Assembly (NCBI GenBank): GCA_032251455.1 | Contig: JAVVEG010000004.1 | Location: forward strand, 62,001-126,000 | From: JAVVEG01 sp032251455 | GTDB lineage: Bacteria > Pseudomonadota > Gammaproteobacteria > Pseudomonadales > Pseudohongiellaceae | Length of the DNA stretch: 64,000 nucleotides | Reading direction: 5' to 3' | Part shown: positions 9,089-21,700 of the stretch, one piece after another | Layout: every line of letters starts with the position of its first letter | Numbering within the stretch: the first letter of the stretch is position 1 | The notes under the pieces: generated by a model | What the model was told of the DNA's origin: nothing | What the model saw: the letters and a program-made list of their open reading frames with translations, nothing else | Database searches by the model: none | Translations under genes and position numbers: made by a program

Positions 9089-10302
9089 ACCGGTTCCTGC
9101 TCCTGCTCTTGCAAGCGGCCGGCCAGCAGCGCAGACAGAATGACAAACCCGGTCGCCAGCAGCAGACAGGCCACCAGGCCCATAAGCTGGTAGACCAGGC
9201 CAGACAAGACCGTACCCAGCAAGCGGCCGCCGGCATTGGCCATATAGTAGAACCCCACATCCAGTGACACCCCATCCTGCCTGGCCCAGTGCACAATGAA
9301 ATAGGAGTGCAGCGCGGAATTGATGGCAAACACGGCTCCGAACAAGAGCAGACCGGCAACCAGCAGCCAGTCCTGCTGCAGGCCCAGTGCCAGGGCTGCG
9401 GCCAGCAGCAACAGTGGTAGGCTCAGCAGTAGTCCCCAGCGTCCGATGACTCTTGCCGGAGGGTGCCTGCCGGTCACCATCGGCGCCAGACCCTGAACCA
9501 GGCCATAGCCTATCACCCAGCAGGCCAGCAGCGTACCCACGGCAACCGCGTCCCATTGCCGCTGGGTTTGCAGATAAACCGGCAAGGCCAGCACAAACCA
9601 GATGTCCCGGGAGGCAAACAGGAAAAACCGGGCAGCGGACAGACGATTGATGGCCGGGCTTTTGGACAGCAGATCGGTAAAGCGGGGCTTGAATTCAGTG
9701 CGGCCCAGATCCCTGCCAAGCAACAGCATGCTCACCAGCAGCACCAGGGCCAGCGCGCAGGCCATGCTGAAGACCGCTCCCCGGAAACCCAGTACCGAGA
9801 GCAGCAGTCCGCCCAGAAAAAAACCCACGCCTTTCATGGCATTCTTGGAGCCGGTCAGCAGGGCCACCCAGCGGTACAGTGTGTTGCCGCCACTGCCCTG
9901 AACCTGGCCCAGCAGGCTCTTGACGCTGCTCTTGGCACTCATCTTGTTCAGGTCCTTGGCAATGCCGGAGAGCGCCTGTGCCAGCATCACCCAGACTACC
10001 GTCAGCAAGGACTCATTCACCAGCAACATGCCCAGCGCCAGCACCTGCAGGGCCAGGCCAAGCTGCATGGTCAGGTTCAGGCCGATGCGGGTTGCCAGCC
10101 AGCCACCCAGCAGATTGGTGACCATGCCAAAGAATTCATACAGCACGAACAGCATGGCCACTTCCAGCGGGCTGTAGCCCAGGCCATGGAAATACAGCAC
10201 CACCAGCATGCGCAGGGCGCCATCGCTCAGGGTAAAGGCCCAGTAGGCCAGGCTGATGACGGCATAGGCTGCGCCCGGCCTGTATGCGGCGGAAAACCTC
10301 AC
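9073..10302 (-). CDS. arsJ: ArsJ, organoarsenical efflux MFS permease
   Basis: This is a major facilitator superfamily transporter of 409 residues with about 11-12 membrane segments. The sequence carries ArsJ hallmarks: LAYWAFTLSDGALRMLV at the N terminus, the YSPLEVAMLFVLYEFFG region, a GIAKDLNKMSAKSSVK loop and YRWVALLTGSKNAMKGVGF. Characterised ArsJ exports 1-arseno-3-phosphoglycerate, the unstable product formed when a partner GAPDH uses arsenate instead of phosphate. The GTG start at 10302 overlaps the GAPDH stop (GTGA), which matches that partnership. No ArsR-type repressor or arsenate reductase lies nearby, so regulation is not evident. Confidence 0.9.
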   Translation of the reverse strand: MRFSAAYRPGAAYAVISLAYWAFTLSDGALRMLVVLYFHGLGYSPLEVAMLFVLYEFFGMVTNLLGGWLATRIGLNLTMQLGLALQVLALGMLLVNESLLTVVWVMLAQALSGIAKDLNKMSAKSSVKSLLGQVQGSGGNTLYRWVALLTGSKNAMKGVGFFLGGLLLSVLGFRGAVFSMACALALVLLVSMLLLGRDLGRTEFKPRFTDLLSKSPAINRLSAARFFLFASRDIWFVLALPVYLQTQRQWDAVAVGTLLACWVIGYGLVQGLAPMVTGRHPPARVIGRWGLLLSLPLLLLAAALALGLQQDWLLVAGLLLFGAVFAINSALHSYFIVHWARQDGVSLDVGFYYMANAGGRLLGTVLSGLVYQLMGLVACLLLATGFVILSALLAGRLQEQEQEPVQSSG

Positions 10303-11321
10303 CTGGGCAACTGGCTGGCCAGCAGTTTGGTCAGCTCCATCAAGCGCATCACATAGGCCAGTTCGTTGTCATACCAGGCCAGCACCTTGAGCTGGGTGCC
10401 ATCGATCACCATGGTGGACAGAGCATCGATGATGCTGGAGCGGGGGTCGTTGGTATAGTCCACCGAGACCAGTGGCCGTTCTTCATAGCCCAGAATGCCT
10501 GCCAGCCGGCCAGCGGCGGCGTCAGCAAAGGCCGCATTGACCTCGGCCACGGTCACTGCCCGGGACAGCTCGAACACACAGTCGGTCAGCGAGGCATTGG
10601 CCAGGGGCACCCGCACAGCCAGGCCGTTGAGCTTGCCCTTGAGTTCCGGAAAAATATCGGCAATCGCACTGGCAGAGCCGGTTGTGCTGGGGATCAGGGA
10701 CAGGCTGGCAGCCCTGGCCCGGCGCAGATCCTTGTGAAAACTGTCGAGCACGCTCTGGGTATTGGTGACATCGTGAATGGTGGTAATAACGCCATGACGG
10801 ATACCGAACTCACGCTGGACGACATCCACTACCGGGGCCAGGCAATTGGTGGTGCAGGAGGCTGCCGTGACCACATGATGCCGCTCCGGCTGGTAGCGCT
10901 GGTGATTGACCCCCATGACCACATTCAGGGCCTGGGGCGATTTCACCGGGGCCGAGACCACCACCTTGGCCAGACCGTGCCGATCAAAATACGGGGCCAG
11001 CGCCACCATGGTCCGAAAGCGGCCAGTGCACTCAACGACGATATCCACATCCTGGGCAGCCCAGGGTGTCTCGTCAATCGAAGCATGACGGGACCAGCCG
11101 ATACGCTGCCCCTCGATCAACAGCGCCTCCTCGCCATCGCTACCGATCTGTCGCGGCCAGCGCCCGTGCACGGAATCGAACTCAAGCAGGTGCGCCGCAG
11201 TGGCAACATCGCCGGCCAGCTCATTGATATGCACGATGTCCAGTTCCGGCCAGTCCCAGGCCGCCCGCAATGCCAGCCGCCCCATGCGGCCAAAGCCATT
11301 GATACCAATCCGGATACTCAT
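10299..11321 (-). CDS. ArsJ-associated glyceraldehyde-3-phosphate dehydrogenase
   Basis: This is a NAD-dependent GAPDH of 340 residues. The Rossmann motif GINGFGRMGR lies at the N terminus, the catalytic Cys156 is in SCTTNC and His183 is in the TIHDVT motif. The C-terminal WYDNE is intact, so the enzyme should be active. The ATG at 11321 was chosen because it starts the conserved MSIRIGINGFGR; an upstream in-frame start would add an unlikely leader. In ars clusters this GAPDH accepts arsenate and yields 1-arseno-3-phosphoglycerate for export by ArsJ. The overlapping arsJ gene supports this role over central glycolysis, although a glycolytic contribution cannot be excluded. Confidence 0.9.
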   Translation of the reverse strand: MSIRIGINGFGRMGRLALRAAWDWPELDIVHINELAGDVATAAHLLEFDSVHGRWPRQIGSDGEEALLIEGQRIGWSRHASIDETPWAAQDVDIVVECTGRFRTMVALAPYFDRHGLAKVVVSAPVKSPQALNVVMGVNHQRYQPERHHVVTAASCTTNCLAPVVDVVQREFGIRHGVITTIHDVTNTQSVLDSFHKDLRRARAASLSLIPSTTGSASAIADIFPELKGKLNGLAVRVPLANASLTDCVFELSRAVTVAEVNAAFADAAAGRLAGILGYEERPLVSVDYTNDPRSSIIDALSTMVIDGTQLKVLAWYDNELAYVMRLMELTKLLASQLPR

Positions 11322-11481
11322 CAGAACCCCCTCTTGTCTGCAGGGCGCAGTATACCGCCCGGCGCCGTTCAATTCTGCCCCGATCAGCTGCTGCAGGACT
11401 TGAATCTGGCAGATTTGCCTTCATAGTAGCAAGCAATGGACCAATTGATGATCATGTCCACCACCTTGCAGGGAGAACCCG

Positions 11482-12657
11482 ATGAACAGTCTCATCACTC
11501 ATCAACTGCAGACGCTGCGGCGACGTCGACAGTTCTGGCAGCGACTTGAAGCATGCCTGCTGCCTTTGCTGACCGCATTGAGCGTGACCCTGGTGTCTGT
11601 CATTTGTCTCGGCACGGCAACGGCCCAGTCACAAGCACAGTCACAGCCGGTTGCCACTGACTACGCCCAGTTCCAGACCAATGATGAAGCCAACAACATC
11701 GAGATTTTCAAGAATGCCAGCCCCTCGGTGGTCTACATCACCAGCTCCCGGCTGGTCAGGCGTTCCTTTTACTCCCTCAATCCGCAGGAGATTCCCCAGG
11801 GCAGCGGTTCCGGTTTCATCTGGGACGAGCGCGGCTATGTCGTCACCAATTTCCATGTCATCCAGTCCGCCTCCCGGCTGCGGGTGACGCTGCAGGACGG
11901 CAGCTCCTATGAAGCCGAGGTGGTGGGCTACGAGCCGGACAAGGACCTGGCGGTGCTGCGTATAGATGCACCAGACCACAAGCTCAAGCCGATTGCCTTA
12001 GGGGATTCCTCGCTGCTGGAAGTGGGCCGCAAGGTCATTGCCATCGGCAATCCGTTTGGCCTGGACACCACGCTGACGGTTGGCGTGGTCAGTGCCCTGG
12101 GTCGTGAAATCAACTCGGTCAGCCAGCGCAAGATTCGCGATGTCATCCAGACCGATGCCGCCATCAATCCCGGCAACTCAGGCGGACCTCTGCTGAATTC
12201 AATGGGGCAACTGATCGGCGTCAATACCGCCATCTTCAGCCCCAGCGGAGCCAGCTCAGGTATCGGCTTTGCCATTCCGGTCAATACCGTGAAAAAAATC
12301 GTGCCCGAACTGATCCAGTTTGGCCGGGTTCAGACCCCCGTGCTGGGCATCGCTCATTTCCCCCAGCAACAGGCTGAATATTACCGGCAACGCTGGGGCC
12401 TGGAAGGCGTCATCGTGCTGGACGTGCTGGAAGGGGGCAATCCCGCCCGTGCCGGCATGCGCGGTCTGACCGAAACCAGGCAGGGAATTGCCCTGGGGGA
12501 TGTCATCATCGCCATCGATGGCACACCCGTGCGCAATGAAGATGATCTGCTCACGGTGCTGGAAAATCATAAAGCGGGTGACGTGGTACGCATCACCACA
12601 CAACGCAATAATCAACAGCTCAATTTCGATATCGAGTTGCAGGCAAGCCAGCGTTGA
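11482..12657 (+). CDS. HtrA/Deg-family serine protease (DegS-like, one PDZ)
   Basis: This is a periplasmic or membrane-anchored trypsin-like protease of 391 residues. A long N-terminal hydrophobic segment (about 28-48) acts as signal or anchor. The catalytic triad is visible as His125 (NFHVIQ), Asp155 (DKDLAVLRI) and Ser233 (NPGNSGGPL). A single PDZ domain fills the last 100 residues. One PDZ and a possible uncleaved anchor favour a DegS-like sensor protease over the two-PDZ chaperone-proteases DegP and DegQ. A start ATG with AGGGAGAA upstream supports the annotated start. It is transcribed away from the ArsJ/GAPDH pair and converges on mshQ with only 55 bases between the two stops. Confidence 0.92.
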   Translation: MNSLITHQLQTLRRRRQFWQRLEACLLPLLTALSVTLVSVICLGTATAQSQAQSQPVATDYAQFQTNDEANNIEIFKNASPSVVYITSSRLVRRSFYSLNPQEIPQGSGSGFIWDERGYVVTNFHVIQSASRLRVTLQDGSSYEAEVVGYEPDKDLAVLRIDAPDHKLKPIALGDSSLLEVGRKVIAIGNPFGLDTTLTVGVVSALGREINSVSQRKIRDVIQTDAAINPGNSGGPLLNSMGQLIGVNTAIFSPSGASSGIGFAIPVNTVKKIVPELIQFGRVQTPVLGIAHFPQQQAEYYRQRWGLEGVIVLDVLEGGNPARAGMRGLTETRQGIALGDVIIAIDGTPVRNEDDLLTVLENHKAGDVVRITTQRNNQQLNFDIELQASQR

Positions 12658-12694
12658 TGCCAAGCTCTGCGCTAAACTTTTTACACCAACCCAG

Positions 12695-12726
12695 CACCCC
12701 ACTCCCACACGCTCAGGGAGTGGGTG
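12695..12726. other. GC-rich hairpin between convergent htrA-like and mshQ genes
   Basis: The arms CACCCCACTCCC and GGGAGTGGGTG pair over 11 bases with one bulge around a 9-base loop. The hairpin covers the mshQ stop codon and the gap to the convergent protease gene. It may stop transcription from both sides, but there is no clear T-run on either side, so a Rho-independent terminator is not proven. Confidence 0.3.
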
Positions 12727-15700
12727 CGTTGTAGACTTCCTGCCAGTTGATGACCCGGTCATGGCTGCGGAACTGGCCCCATTCGATCTGGGCTCTGGGC
12801 ATCTCGTCAAAGTCATCATCGGCCGTATCCCCATCGCCAACGCCCAGCCATTCGAAGCGCAGGTAATCCAGACCCAGCGCGCTCAGGTCAAGTTCGATAT
12901 CCACCGTGCCCACGGCATTATCATCTGTCGGGTCGATGGTCAGCGGCGCATCGAGCGGGTTGGTGGCTGCCTGCAGGCCCTGTATCTGTCCGTCATGGAA
13001 GGTGCTGGTATCCGGTGCGACGATGCCGGGCTCATTGGTCACTTCCACCAGATCGCCGGTGAAAGTCCCCGTGACAAAACTCAGCTCATTGGCATCGATG
13101 AAGGTACAGTCATCCAGGTTGTTGGTGATGAAGCGTTCACCATCGAAATACTCCACCCGCAGGGTGATTGCCAGCGGTTCGAACTCGGAACCGAAGGCAT
13201 TGTTGACCAGCATCCGGCCATAATAGAAATCGTGCTCGGCAATCAGGGCAAACAGAGGATCACCCGGTTCGCTGGCCAGGGTATCGACATCCACGTTCAG
13301 GGCAGCAGCAGGCAGGGTCACCCCATCGCTGTCCTGAGGTTTGAACGCAATCTGCAGGTCGGGGAACGGGCCGTCCGGCTCAGCCGGGTCCGCGCGACTG
13401 ATCAACAGGGTGCCCTGCAATTCCAGAACGCCTGGGGCTGATGCCGCCCACTGTGGAGCATAGCTGACCGGCATGGTGACATTAAGCAGACGGCTGCTGC
13501 GGTTGATGTCATCGGCACTGGCCACATCGGTAATAGCCGCAAAATTCAGGTCGGCAAAGGCAGACAGCTTGGCAAAGGCGCCGCGATAGTTCACCGTGAT
13601 ATCCCCCTGCAGGTTATTGGCCTCCAGCACCAGCACCACCTCGAACTCCTCATCCATATAGGTGAATTCCGACTCGGGAGAACAGTTCTGGTCTGCCCGC
13701 GGGTTCAGCACCGCATCGGTAATAGTGAACTGGTTCGGATAGAACCGCCCGACATTGAGCACCCGGCCTTCAATATTATCGGTACCCAGATAGGCCAGCG
13801 GGTCTCCATTGACATCCACCAGGTCTGCGCGCAGGTCGATGATGCCGACCTCGTTGTAATTCATGGTGTGCGTATTGGCCCCGGCGACAAAATTATCGAA
13901 GTCGTCATCGGTCAACACCCCATTGACGCCACCTGGCACCTTGGTTTCAATAATGCTGACCTGCACACTGTAGGTGCCGGCCTGGCTGTCCTGGTCAAAA
14001 TTGGGAGTCGGATGGTTATCAGTCAGATTGGCGCCAGCATCCGGTACCCCGTCATTATTGGTATCGTCGCCGGCCTGCCAGGCCATGGCCGTCACCGTGG
14101 TATCAAACGGCGCACCGGCAATCTGGAACAGCGAACCGTCGGCATCGGCGGCAAAGGAATCATCCCCGCTGCCATTGGTCTGGCGGCCATCGCTGAAGTC
14201 GATGTCAAAGCCGAAAGGGCGCACCGTGAACAGATTGCTGGTGCCGAACAGGAAGTCTCCGGACAGGAAGGTCTCGGCCGGGTCATTGTCAAAGGGAATG
14301 TCGTAACGGGCATGCAGTTCCATAACCCCCACATCCGAATAATTCAGTATGATGCTGGCGCCGGTGTCCCCGCTGGGCTGAGTGACAAACTCCAGTTGCA
14401 CATCCTGGTAGCCGGCAGCACCGGTGCCGCCATTGTCATTGGCCAGAACGATGTTTTGCCCATTGACCTGGAAAGTCTCCCCGGCCTGACAACTGCCCGC
14501 ATCCTTGCACTCGACACCCAGGCCGATGGTCAGGGTTTCATTGGGGGCAAATATCGGCGCACAGGCCTGCGGGTCCTCATCCGAGCTGCGCACTGCCTGC
14601 ACGGTCAGCAGGCTGGCATTGGGGCCGACATTGGATGGCTTGCCGGCAATCTGGTTCAGGATGCTGTTGTTGAGCAGGGTCTCGTTGAAGAAAACCAGGC
14701 CCGCTGCGGCCACGGTCAGGCTGGGGTCTTCGCCCGGGTCTTCCCCAAACCCGCTGGTCTGGCCGCTGACATTGAAGTTCACCACGCCCGGCACAGTATG
14801 GTTGAAGCGCAGGGTAACCGCGCTTTCTCCTGTCGGAAAACTGTAACTGGCTACCCCGTTGTCTGCCCCGCCAGTCAGTGTTGCGGCTCCGCTGAGTGTC
14901 CCACTGCCGCTGAGTACCCTGGCCCAGGTACCCTTGCCGGTGCTGGTGCTCAACAGAATGGTTTCTTCAGGGAAGACCAGCCCATGACCGACATCGTGCG
15001 CACTGATGGTCACGTCGGTGGCCAGGCAGGCCAGGCCAACACCGGGATGAGTGATGGCAAAATGATCCAGGGTAATCTCGCTGGTGAAGCCACATTCCGT
15101 GGTCGCCGTGCTGACTTCCACGTTATCGATGAACATGAAGTTTTCCACCTGATAGCCGCTGGCAACCCGGAAACGGACTTCGGTGGTGGCACTGAACAGG
15201 CTTTCGTTCAACACGGAACTCAGATTGATATTTCTGGAGCTGGCACCACTGCCGGAAAACCCGCTCAAGGTACTGATGGTGGTCCAGCCTGCCGTGCTGC
15301 TTTCCCTGGCCTCGACCACAAAGCTGTCGGCAGGCGCCAGGCCGGTATAGCGGAAGGTGAAGCTCAGCAGCACATCTTCGGTAAAGGGCACACTATCCAG
15401 ATTCACTGTTCTGGCCAGAGACGGGAAAAAACCGCCACCGAGGGTATTCGGGTTGGAGGTAAAACGCGCCTCTCCATTCAATACCCTGACATTGCCCACA
15501 CCGACACCCGCACCAGAGCTTACGGTACCATCAAAGGCATCCACTTCCTGCCAGGAGTTGGCCCAGAACAGGCTGCCATCATTGTTATTGAACTGGTTGG
15601 CGGCAAATTGATCCCCGTAGGTAATGGGTGTGAACACCGGATCGAACTCGAAATCGGCATCTTCCGTGGCCAGTTCCGAGGCTATCCGGTTGCTCACGTC

Positions 15701-18700
15701 GATATTGACCAGGCCGGGGCTGTCCTGCTGGCTCAGGGTCAATATCACGGTACCGTCATCACCATCGACAAAGGTATAGATGGCCACCCCGTCATTGCTG
15801 GTACCATTGTTCAGGTTGCCGCTGCCGCTGATCAGGCCAAAGTTGCCGATGCCCGAGTCGACAGAAATCTCGATCGAACCGGCATAGTCGAGATCGCGGT
15901 TGTGGGTCAGGCCCATGTGCTTGCTGATGCGCAGTTGCATCGGCGTACAGGCATCTCCCTGGACTACCTGGGTGATGCTGAAGTGACCAATATAACCGTC
16001 CTCGACCACGTGCAGGGCATCCAGGCGCCGCGCTGCGTCGATGGGCTCGAAGATGCCGAACTCGACATCACCCAGGAACAGGTTCTCAGTTGTATGGTTG
16101 GGTACCCCGGCGCTCAGATCCAGTTCCACCACATCATCCCGGCTGGTGCTGGTGCCACCCACAGGGTCGCCGCCGGCACCAATCACCGCAGTTTCATTGG
16201 ATACCGACAGGATATTGACCAGAATGGTTGCATTCGGGTCCGCGGGATCCACGCGCTGGTAGAAGGCATCGATATCAATATCCTGAGTATCGAAAACGGA
16301 CGGGTCACTGCCATCGATCACGATACTGGCCAGCCCGGTGGAGGGGTCATACATCACAATATCGGAGCGAGTGAATGCCAGGTTGTTGCTGCCGGCAACT
16401 CCCCCATCCGCAGTGGAAAACAGAATATTGCCGTTATCCAGAATATAGACGGCGTTGATATCCACGCTAGTCGGATTCTGGAATACGGTAGTGCCATCCA
16501 GGAACAATTCGGCGGTTCCCAGAATCGGATCATAAACCGCCAGGTCCCAGGGGTCGAAGGCCAGATTGTTGGTTCCCACCGTGCTGGCTGATGCGGCCGA
16601 CATGACGATATGTCCGTTCTTGAGCAAGTGCACGGCATTCATGTCATTGACCCCGAAGCCCAGGGCACTGTTATCGAAGAACATGGTGGCCTCATCGCTG
16701 ACCGGGTCATAAATGATCAGGTCATGATTCTCGAAATTGTTCAGCCCGCCGATGGAGGTGGAGTTGCCGGGCGTGGATACCGACAGCAGGAAGCGCTCCT
16801 GCGAGGCCACCGGTGGGCCCACAATGGGCGTGATGTCGGTATCGACATTGTTGCTTGGCAGCACATCGAAGTTGAACGGGCCGGCGGTCACCTGGGCGGT
16901 ATTGGTGACCTGGTCTCCGGCCACACCCACCACATCCACTTCCAGCAGGATATCGGTACTGGCCCCTACCGCCAGCGCCCCGGCATGGGTGCAGTTCAGC
17001 ACCGGGCCGGGCAGGCCGCTGCAATTCCAGCCGGTGCCGGCGGCGCTGAGGAAATTGACCCCGGCCGGGGCGGTATCGGTCACGGTAAAGGTGGAGGTGG
17101 TGGCATCCGGGCCGAAATTGCTTACGCGCAGCGTGTACTGGGCATTGGCGCCCGCTTCAAAGGTGCCATTGGCAAACTTGTCCATGCGCAGATCAACTTC
17201 AATGCCCTTGACCACCACGGTCACGCTGTCGATATTGTTGTTATTGCTCAGCTTGTCATCAATGGTGTTGATGTCAATGCTGCCCCCCTCCAGGTCATTG
17301 ACATTGTCAAACTGGGGCGCGCGGTCACAACTGGCCGGGTCTGGTATCAGGCCATTGGCCACTGCGGTGCAGTTACCGCCAGAATGCAGCGCGCGGATAC
17401 TGTTCTTGGCATTATTGTTCTGATTCGGAAAGAAAGTCGTATCGCCCACCTGCACATTCACCGTAATCACCGGCAGGCTGTCTCCCGCTGCCAGCTGTCC
17501 TCCCGGCGCAGTATTCGCAATATCATAGATACAGGTGAAGGCACCCGGGTTCAGCGTCACACTGCAACTCCAGCCGGTGCCGCTGACATCCGCGCTGCTG
17601 GCAAAAGTCATGCCCGGCGGCAGGGTATCGGCCACCGTCACTTCCCCGGTGGCTTCCCCGCCGGCCAGCGCACCATTGCCATTATTGACCACGCTGATTT
17701 CATAGCTGCCAGTCTGGTTGACCTTGAACGTGCTGGTGGCGGTCTTGAAGATTTCGAGATCGGCCAGGGGGAAATTGGTGATGCTGATCACTTCCGACAC
17801 CAGCAGTACCAGATCCTGGCCAGCGCTGTAGCGGGTGGTGATGCGCTCGGCCTCGGTGCCGGGCTGGGAAAACAGTTCCAGCAGGTCCGGCCCCAGGAAA
17901 TGGGTATCCACGTCCACACCCCAGGTTGAACCTATGCGTTTGCCGGTGCGGCCGGCTTCCAGAACATCCGGCCCGGGAAAATCAATCTCAAGACCATCGC
18001 CATTGATACCGGCATCCGCATCAAATTCAAAGAAACTGCCAATCAGCTCGTAGATCGGGCGCGTCACCGTGGCATTGAACTCTGAATTCGGCGGATTGAA
18101 ACTCGAAATAATGGGGGTGAATGTCGCTGACCCCGGTGCATCCTGTAAACCCAGCGATTCATCGCCGGTATCCAGGTCTTCATCTCCTTCCAGGGTAATA
18201 TGGGTGACCTGGCCATTGGGTAAAAATGGCGGAGTGAACGTCGCCATTCTGAAGTTCCTGGGCACCAGGGTAAAGGCCGAGTTCTGGAACGGCTGGAAGC
18301 CATGGAACAGATTCAGCACCCGCAGACGCTCATTGGGATGTTCATAGACGGTGACCATGGCCCAGCCGCCAGCACAGGTGCCGTTATTATCCCAGTCCGT
18401 TACCCCTGGGTCTCCATCCTGTACCACCAGATTCTTCAGAGTGTAATTGCCATTGCCGCTGACCAGGGCAGACACATCCTTGAAGGCAGCAAAGAAATCC
18501 ACATCCTGGGCAGTGACCCCTTTTACCAGGAATACCTCATCGGCAGTCAATGCCACCTCTGTACCGGTCAGGCCAAAATCAACCGTATCATCCACATCGG
18601 TCTCTGTCCCTGAGCCCATCCAGTAGAGAAAAGAGGCTACCGGAGTAGCCCCGGCCGGCAGGGAAAGCGCAGCCTGGGAGCCAACGGCAAAATCGACAAA

Positions 18701-21700
18701 GGAGCAGTCTGCCGCCGGGTCGACCACACCACCAATCTGCGAAGGCGTGGTGCGCAAGGTGTTGCCTATGGCGTGGTAGCTCATATTGCCGGAAAAGGTC
18801 TGAAACAACACCACCGGCACAAACTCCGAAGCCAGCGGCGCCCCGCTGACCAGCGGCTCGAAGGCAGCCACGATATGTGCATTGAGCGTGGTTGATGAAA
18901 AGACATCAGAAAAAGTCTCGATGACCTCAGTAACCCCGGTTGCTGCCTGTACCCCGATGGAAGCTGCCGCCCGGCCACCGCTTGGGTTGGCCTGTGTTTC
19001 TCCTGGCGCGGTCAGGCCGCCAAAGGCACGGGTGAGCACTGCCGAGGGTACTGGGTCCTGGAAGAAAAAGAAGTTCGAATTGGTAAAATCATTATCATTG
19101 GCGGTCAGGCTGACCACCAGTGAATTATTGGCCAATGTGCTGATGGTGGTGGCGGCTGTCAGAGCATCGGGAGAAGTCGTCTTCTGACTGCTGTTCAATG
19201 GGCCGGTTGTCGCTGGCGTGGCCTGAACCGGGAAAGCCTGCTTCACTTCCTGGACGGACACCAGGCACATGGCAGTCCCGGCAGTTGCCCCGCTGAAACT
19301 GCCGGTGTAGTTGCCGGCAGCCGCCGGCATATCTGCATCCAGAATTCCCCACATTTCAATGGTAATGCCGGGTGCATTGCTGTTCTTTTCCCGGCGGATC
19401 AGCGTCATGTTGGCCCCATTGAAGGTGGCCGCCGATACGTCCGTGGTGCCTTCCTGCATGGTCAGCATCAGCACCATGCGGCTACGCTGGGCGACAACCG
19501 GGTTGCGTGCGGGCACCGCCACTGTGGTGGAATTCCCTGGGTTGGTACAGGACAAGGGCACAAACAGATTGGGGAAGCAGGAGGTTACCGTCAGGTTGGG
19601 GTCGAATTCACCCACCTCAAGCATAGGCCCATCCACCAGGTTGATGCTGACGATTTCCGGATGTATGTCCACGAAACTGAGTATCACCACCCCGTCATCA
19701 TCGGGATGGAAGGCATAACTGGCTATACCATCGTCATCACCGGCGGTGTCCTGCAAACTGCCACTGCCATTGCCCGGATTCAGCAGCCAGTTGCCATTGT
19801 TGGTGTTGGTGCCCAGGTTCATGGTGCCCAGATAGTCCACGGCAATCCCGCCCAGGCTGTTCCTGACGGTAATGGTGATATCGGCTACCGAGCAGGCGGT
19901 CGTCGTGCCACCGTGTGCGATTTCAAAGCTGCAGTTGGCCACGGTCAGATTCTGGTCGAAAGGACTGGCAAAATTGCGCGGGTCCAGATTCACCCCGTCA
20001 GTGACGTTGATATTGACCACGCCATCGTCGGAGCTATGCCGGAACTGCAGCCGCACCGTCCCCGCATCCGAGCCGGCAAAGGTGTAAGTGGCACTGCCGT
20101 CCTCGGGCACCGGATCAACCAGGCTGCCCCCTCCGCCGCCGACCCAGGTGCCGAAACCGGTGGTGGTACTGAGGTTGATCGTGCCCAGGTAACCGGTGAC
20201 TGTGGCACCTGTCCCATCGACCAGGGTGATATCGATTTCCTTGATCGAACAGACATCAGTCGTGTTGCCACCCACATGCTGGACCCGGAACGTACAGGCT
20301 GAAATCGTCAAATCCGGATCAAACGCACCAGCCGGGGGCAGTACACCTGCCGCCAGCACATTGAAATTGACCGTCTCCACGGTATTGTCCTGGAAATTGA
20401 GGGTAATCTCGCCCGCATCACTGGCCAGGAAACCATAGGTGGCAAAGCCGTCATTGGGCGCAACATCGATGAGCGTGCCATTGGCATCAGCCGGCACGCT
20501 GGTCTTGCTCCAGTTGCCGCCGGTGGTGCCATTGGTGCTGATATTGATATTGCCGACAAAATTGACCAGATTGCCACTGCTATCCACCATCCGGATGGTG
20601 ATCGGTTCCGGACGGCAGACACTGGCCGCCGTATCGTGAATGATGCGTACAGAGCAGGCACCAACCACCAGTTGCAGGTTATGGTTGGGGTCAGTCAGGC
20701 GTGCTCCGGATTCTGCCGTAAAGCTGATAGTGCCCGCTGTGGTGGTGGAAAAATTCAGGGTGACCGTGCCGTTATCCGCCGGTGTGAAGGTGTACTGGGC
20801 AATGCCGTCGTTGGCCGTCAGATTATTGAAATTGGCCGGGTTGCCCACATTGACGGAGTAATTACCGGTGCCGCCGCTGCTGGTCACGGTCATGACGCCG
20901 GTGAAGCCGGTATTTATATTGCCAAAATTGTCCTTGGCGGTGATGGTAATGGGCGTGGAGACATTACAGGTGCCGGTGGAAGGGGCATGCAGGATTTCAA
21001 AGAACAGGATCGGGGTGGCAATGGTGACCGTATTCGAAATAACCGGGTTCCAGTTGCTGGCCGAGAATTGCAAGGTGTGCGCGCCATCCGGGCCGGTCAG
21101 CACCAGATCCGTAAAGGTGGCGTTGCCGTTGGCATCGGTGATACGGGTGATGGTGCCACCAAGAACACCAGCGCCGGAGGCAACCGCCACACTGACACTG
21201 ACCCCGCTGACCGGGTTGCCACCCCCATCGAGAGCCTGCACGATCGGTTGTTGCACAAATGGCACAGCACTTTCGACATTGGCTGAAGGTTGCAGGCTGA
21301 TGCTCAGGGTGGAGGCGGTGACCTGTATCGCAGTCGAGTCTACCGACCCCCAACCCGGGGCGGAAAACCGCAATACCCGGTTACCCGGATCCCCGGCAAT
21401 GGCGAGATTGGTGAAACTGGCCAGTCCATTGGCATCGGTGCTGACCGTAGTCGTACCCAACAGAGTGCCGCCCCCGGATAACAGGGTGGCCGTCACCTGC
21501 AGGCCACTGACCGGCGCGCCATTATTGGCCAGTATGATCGGCTGCTGGGCAAACACAGCCCCCCGCTCCACGCTGGCCGATGGCTGCTGATTGATCGCCA
21601 GATTGCTGAAGATCGTGATGCCATTGGAAACCAGTTGCGCTGTACTGCCGGCAGCGGTGAAGCCCAGGGTTCTGACACCGGCGGCCCCGGTGATGGATAG

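Noticed and set aside
11349..11354. TATACT as -10 box for the GAPDH-arsJ operon
   Set aside because: The box is good but no acceptable -35 element lies at 16-18 bases; too weak to list as a promoter.
13868..16591. A 907-codon plus-strand open frame opposite mshQ
   Set aside because: No recognisable domain or credible ribosome-binding site; it mirrors the repetitive codons of mshQ.
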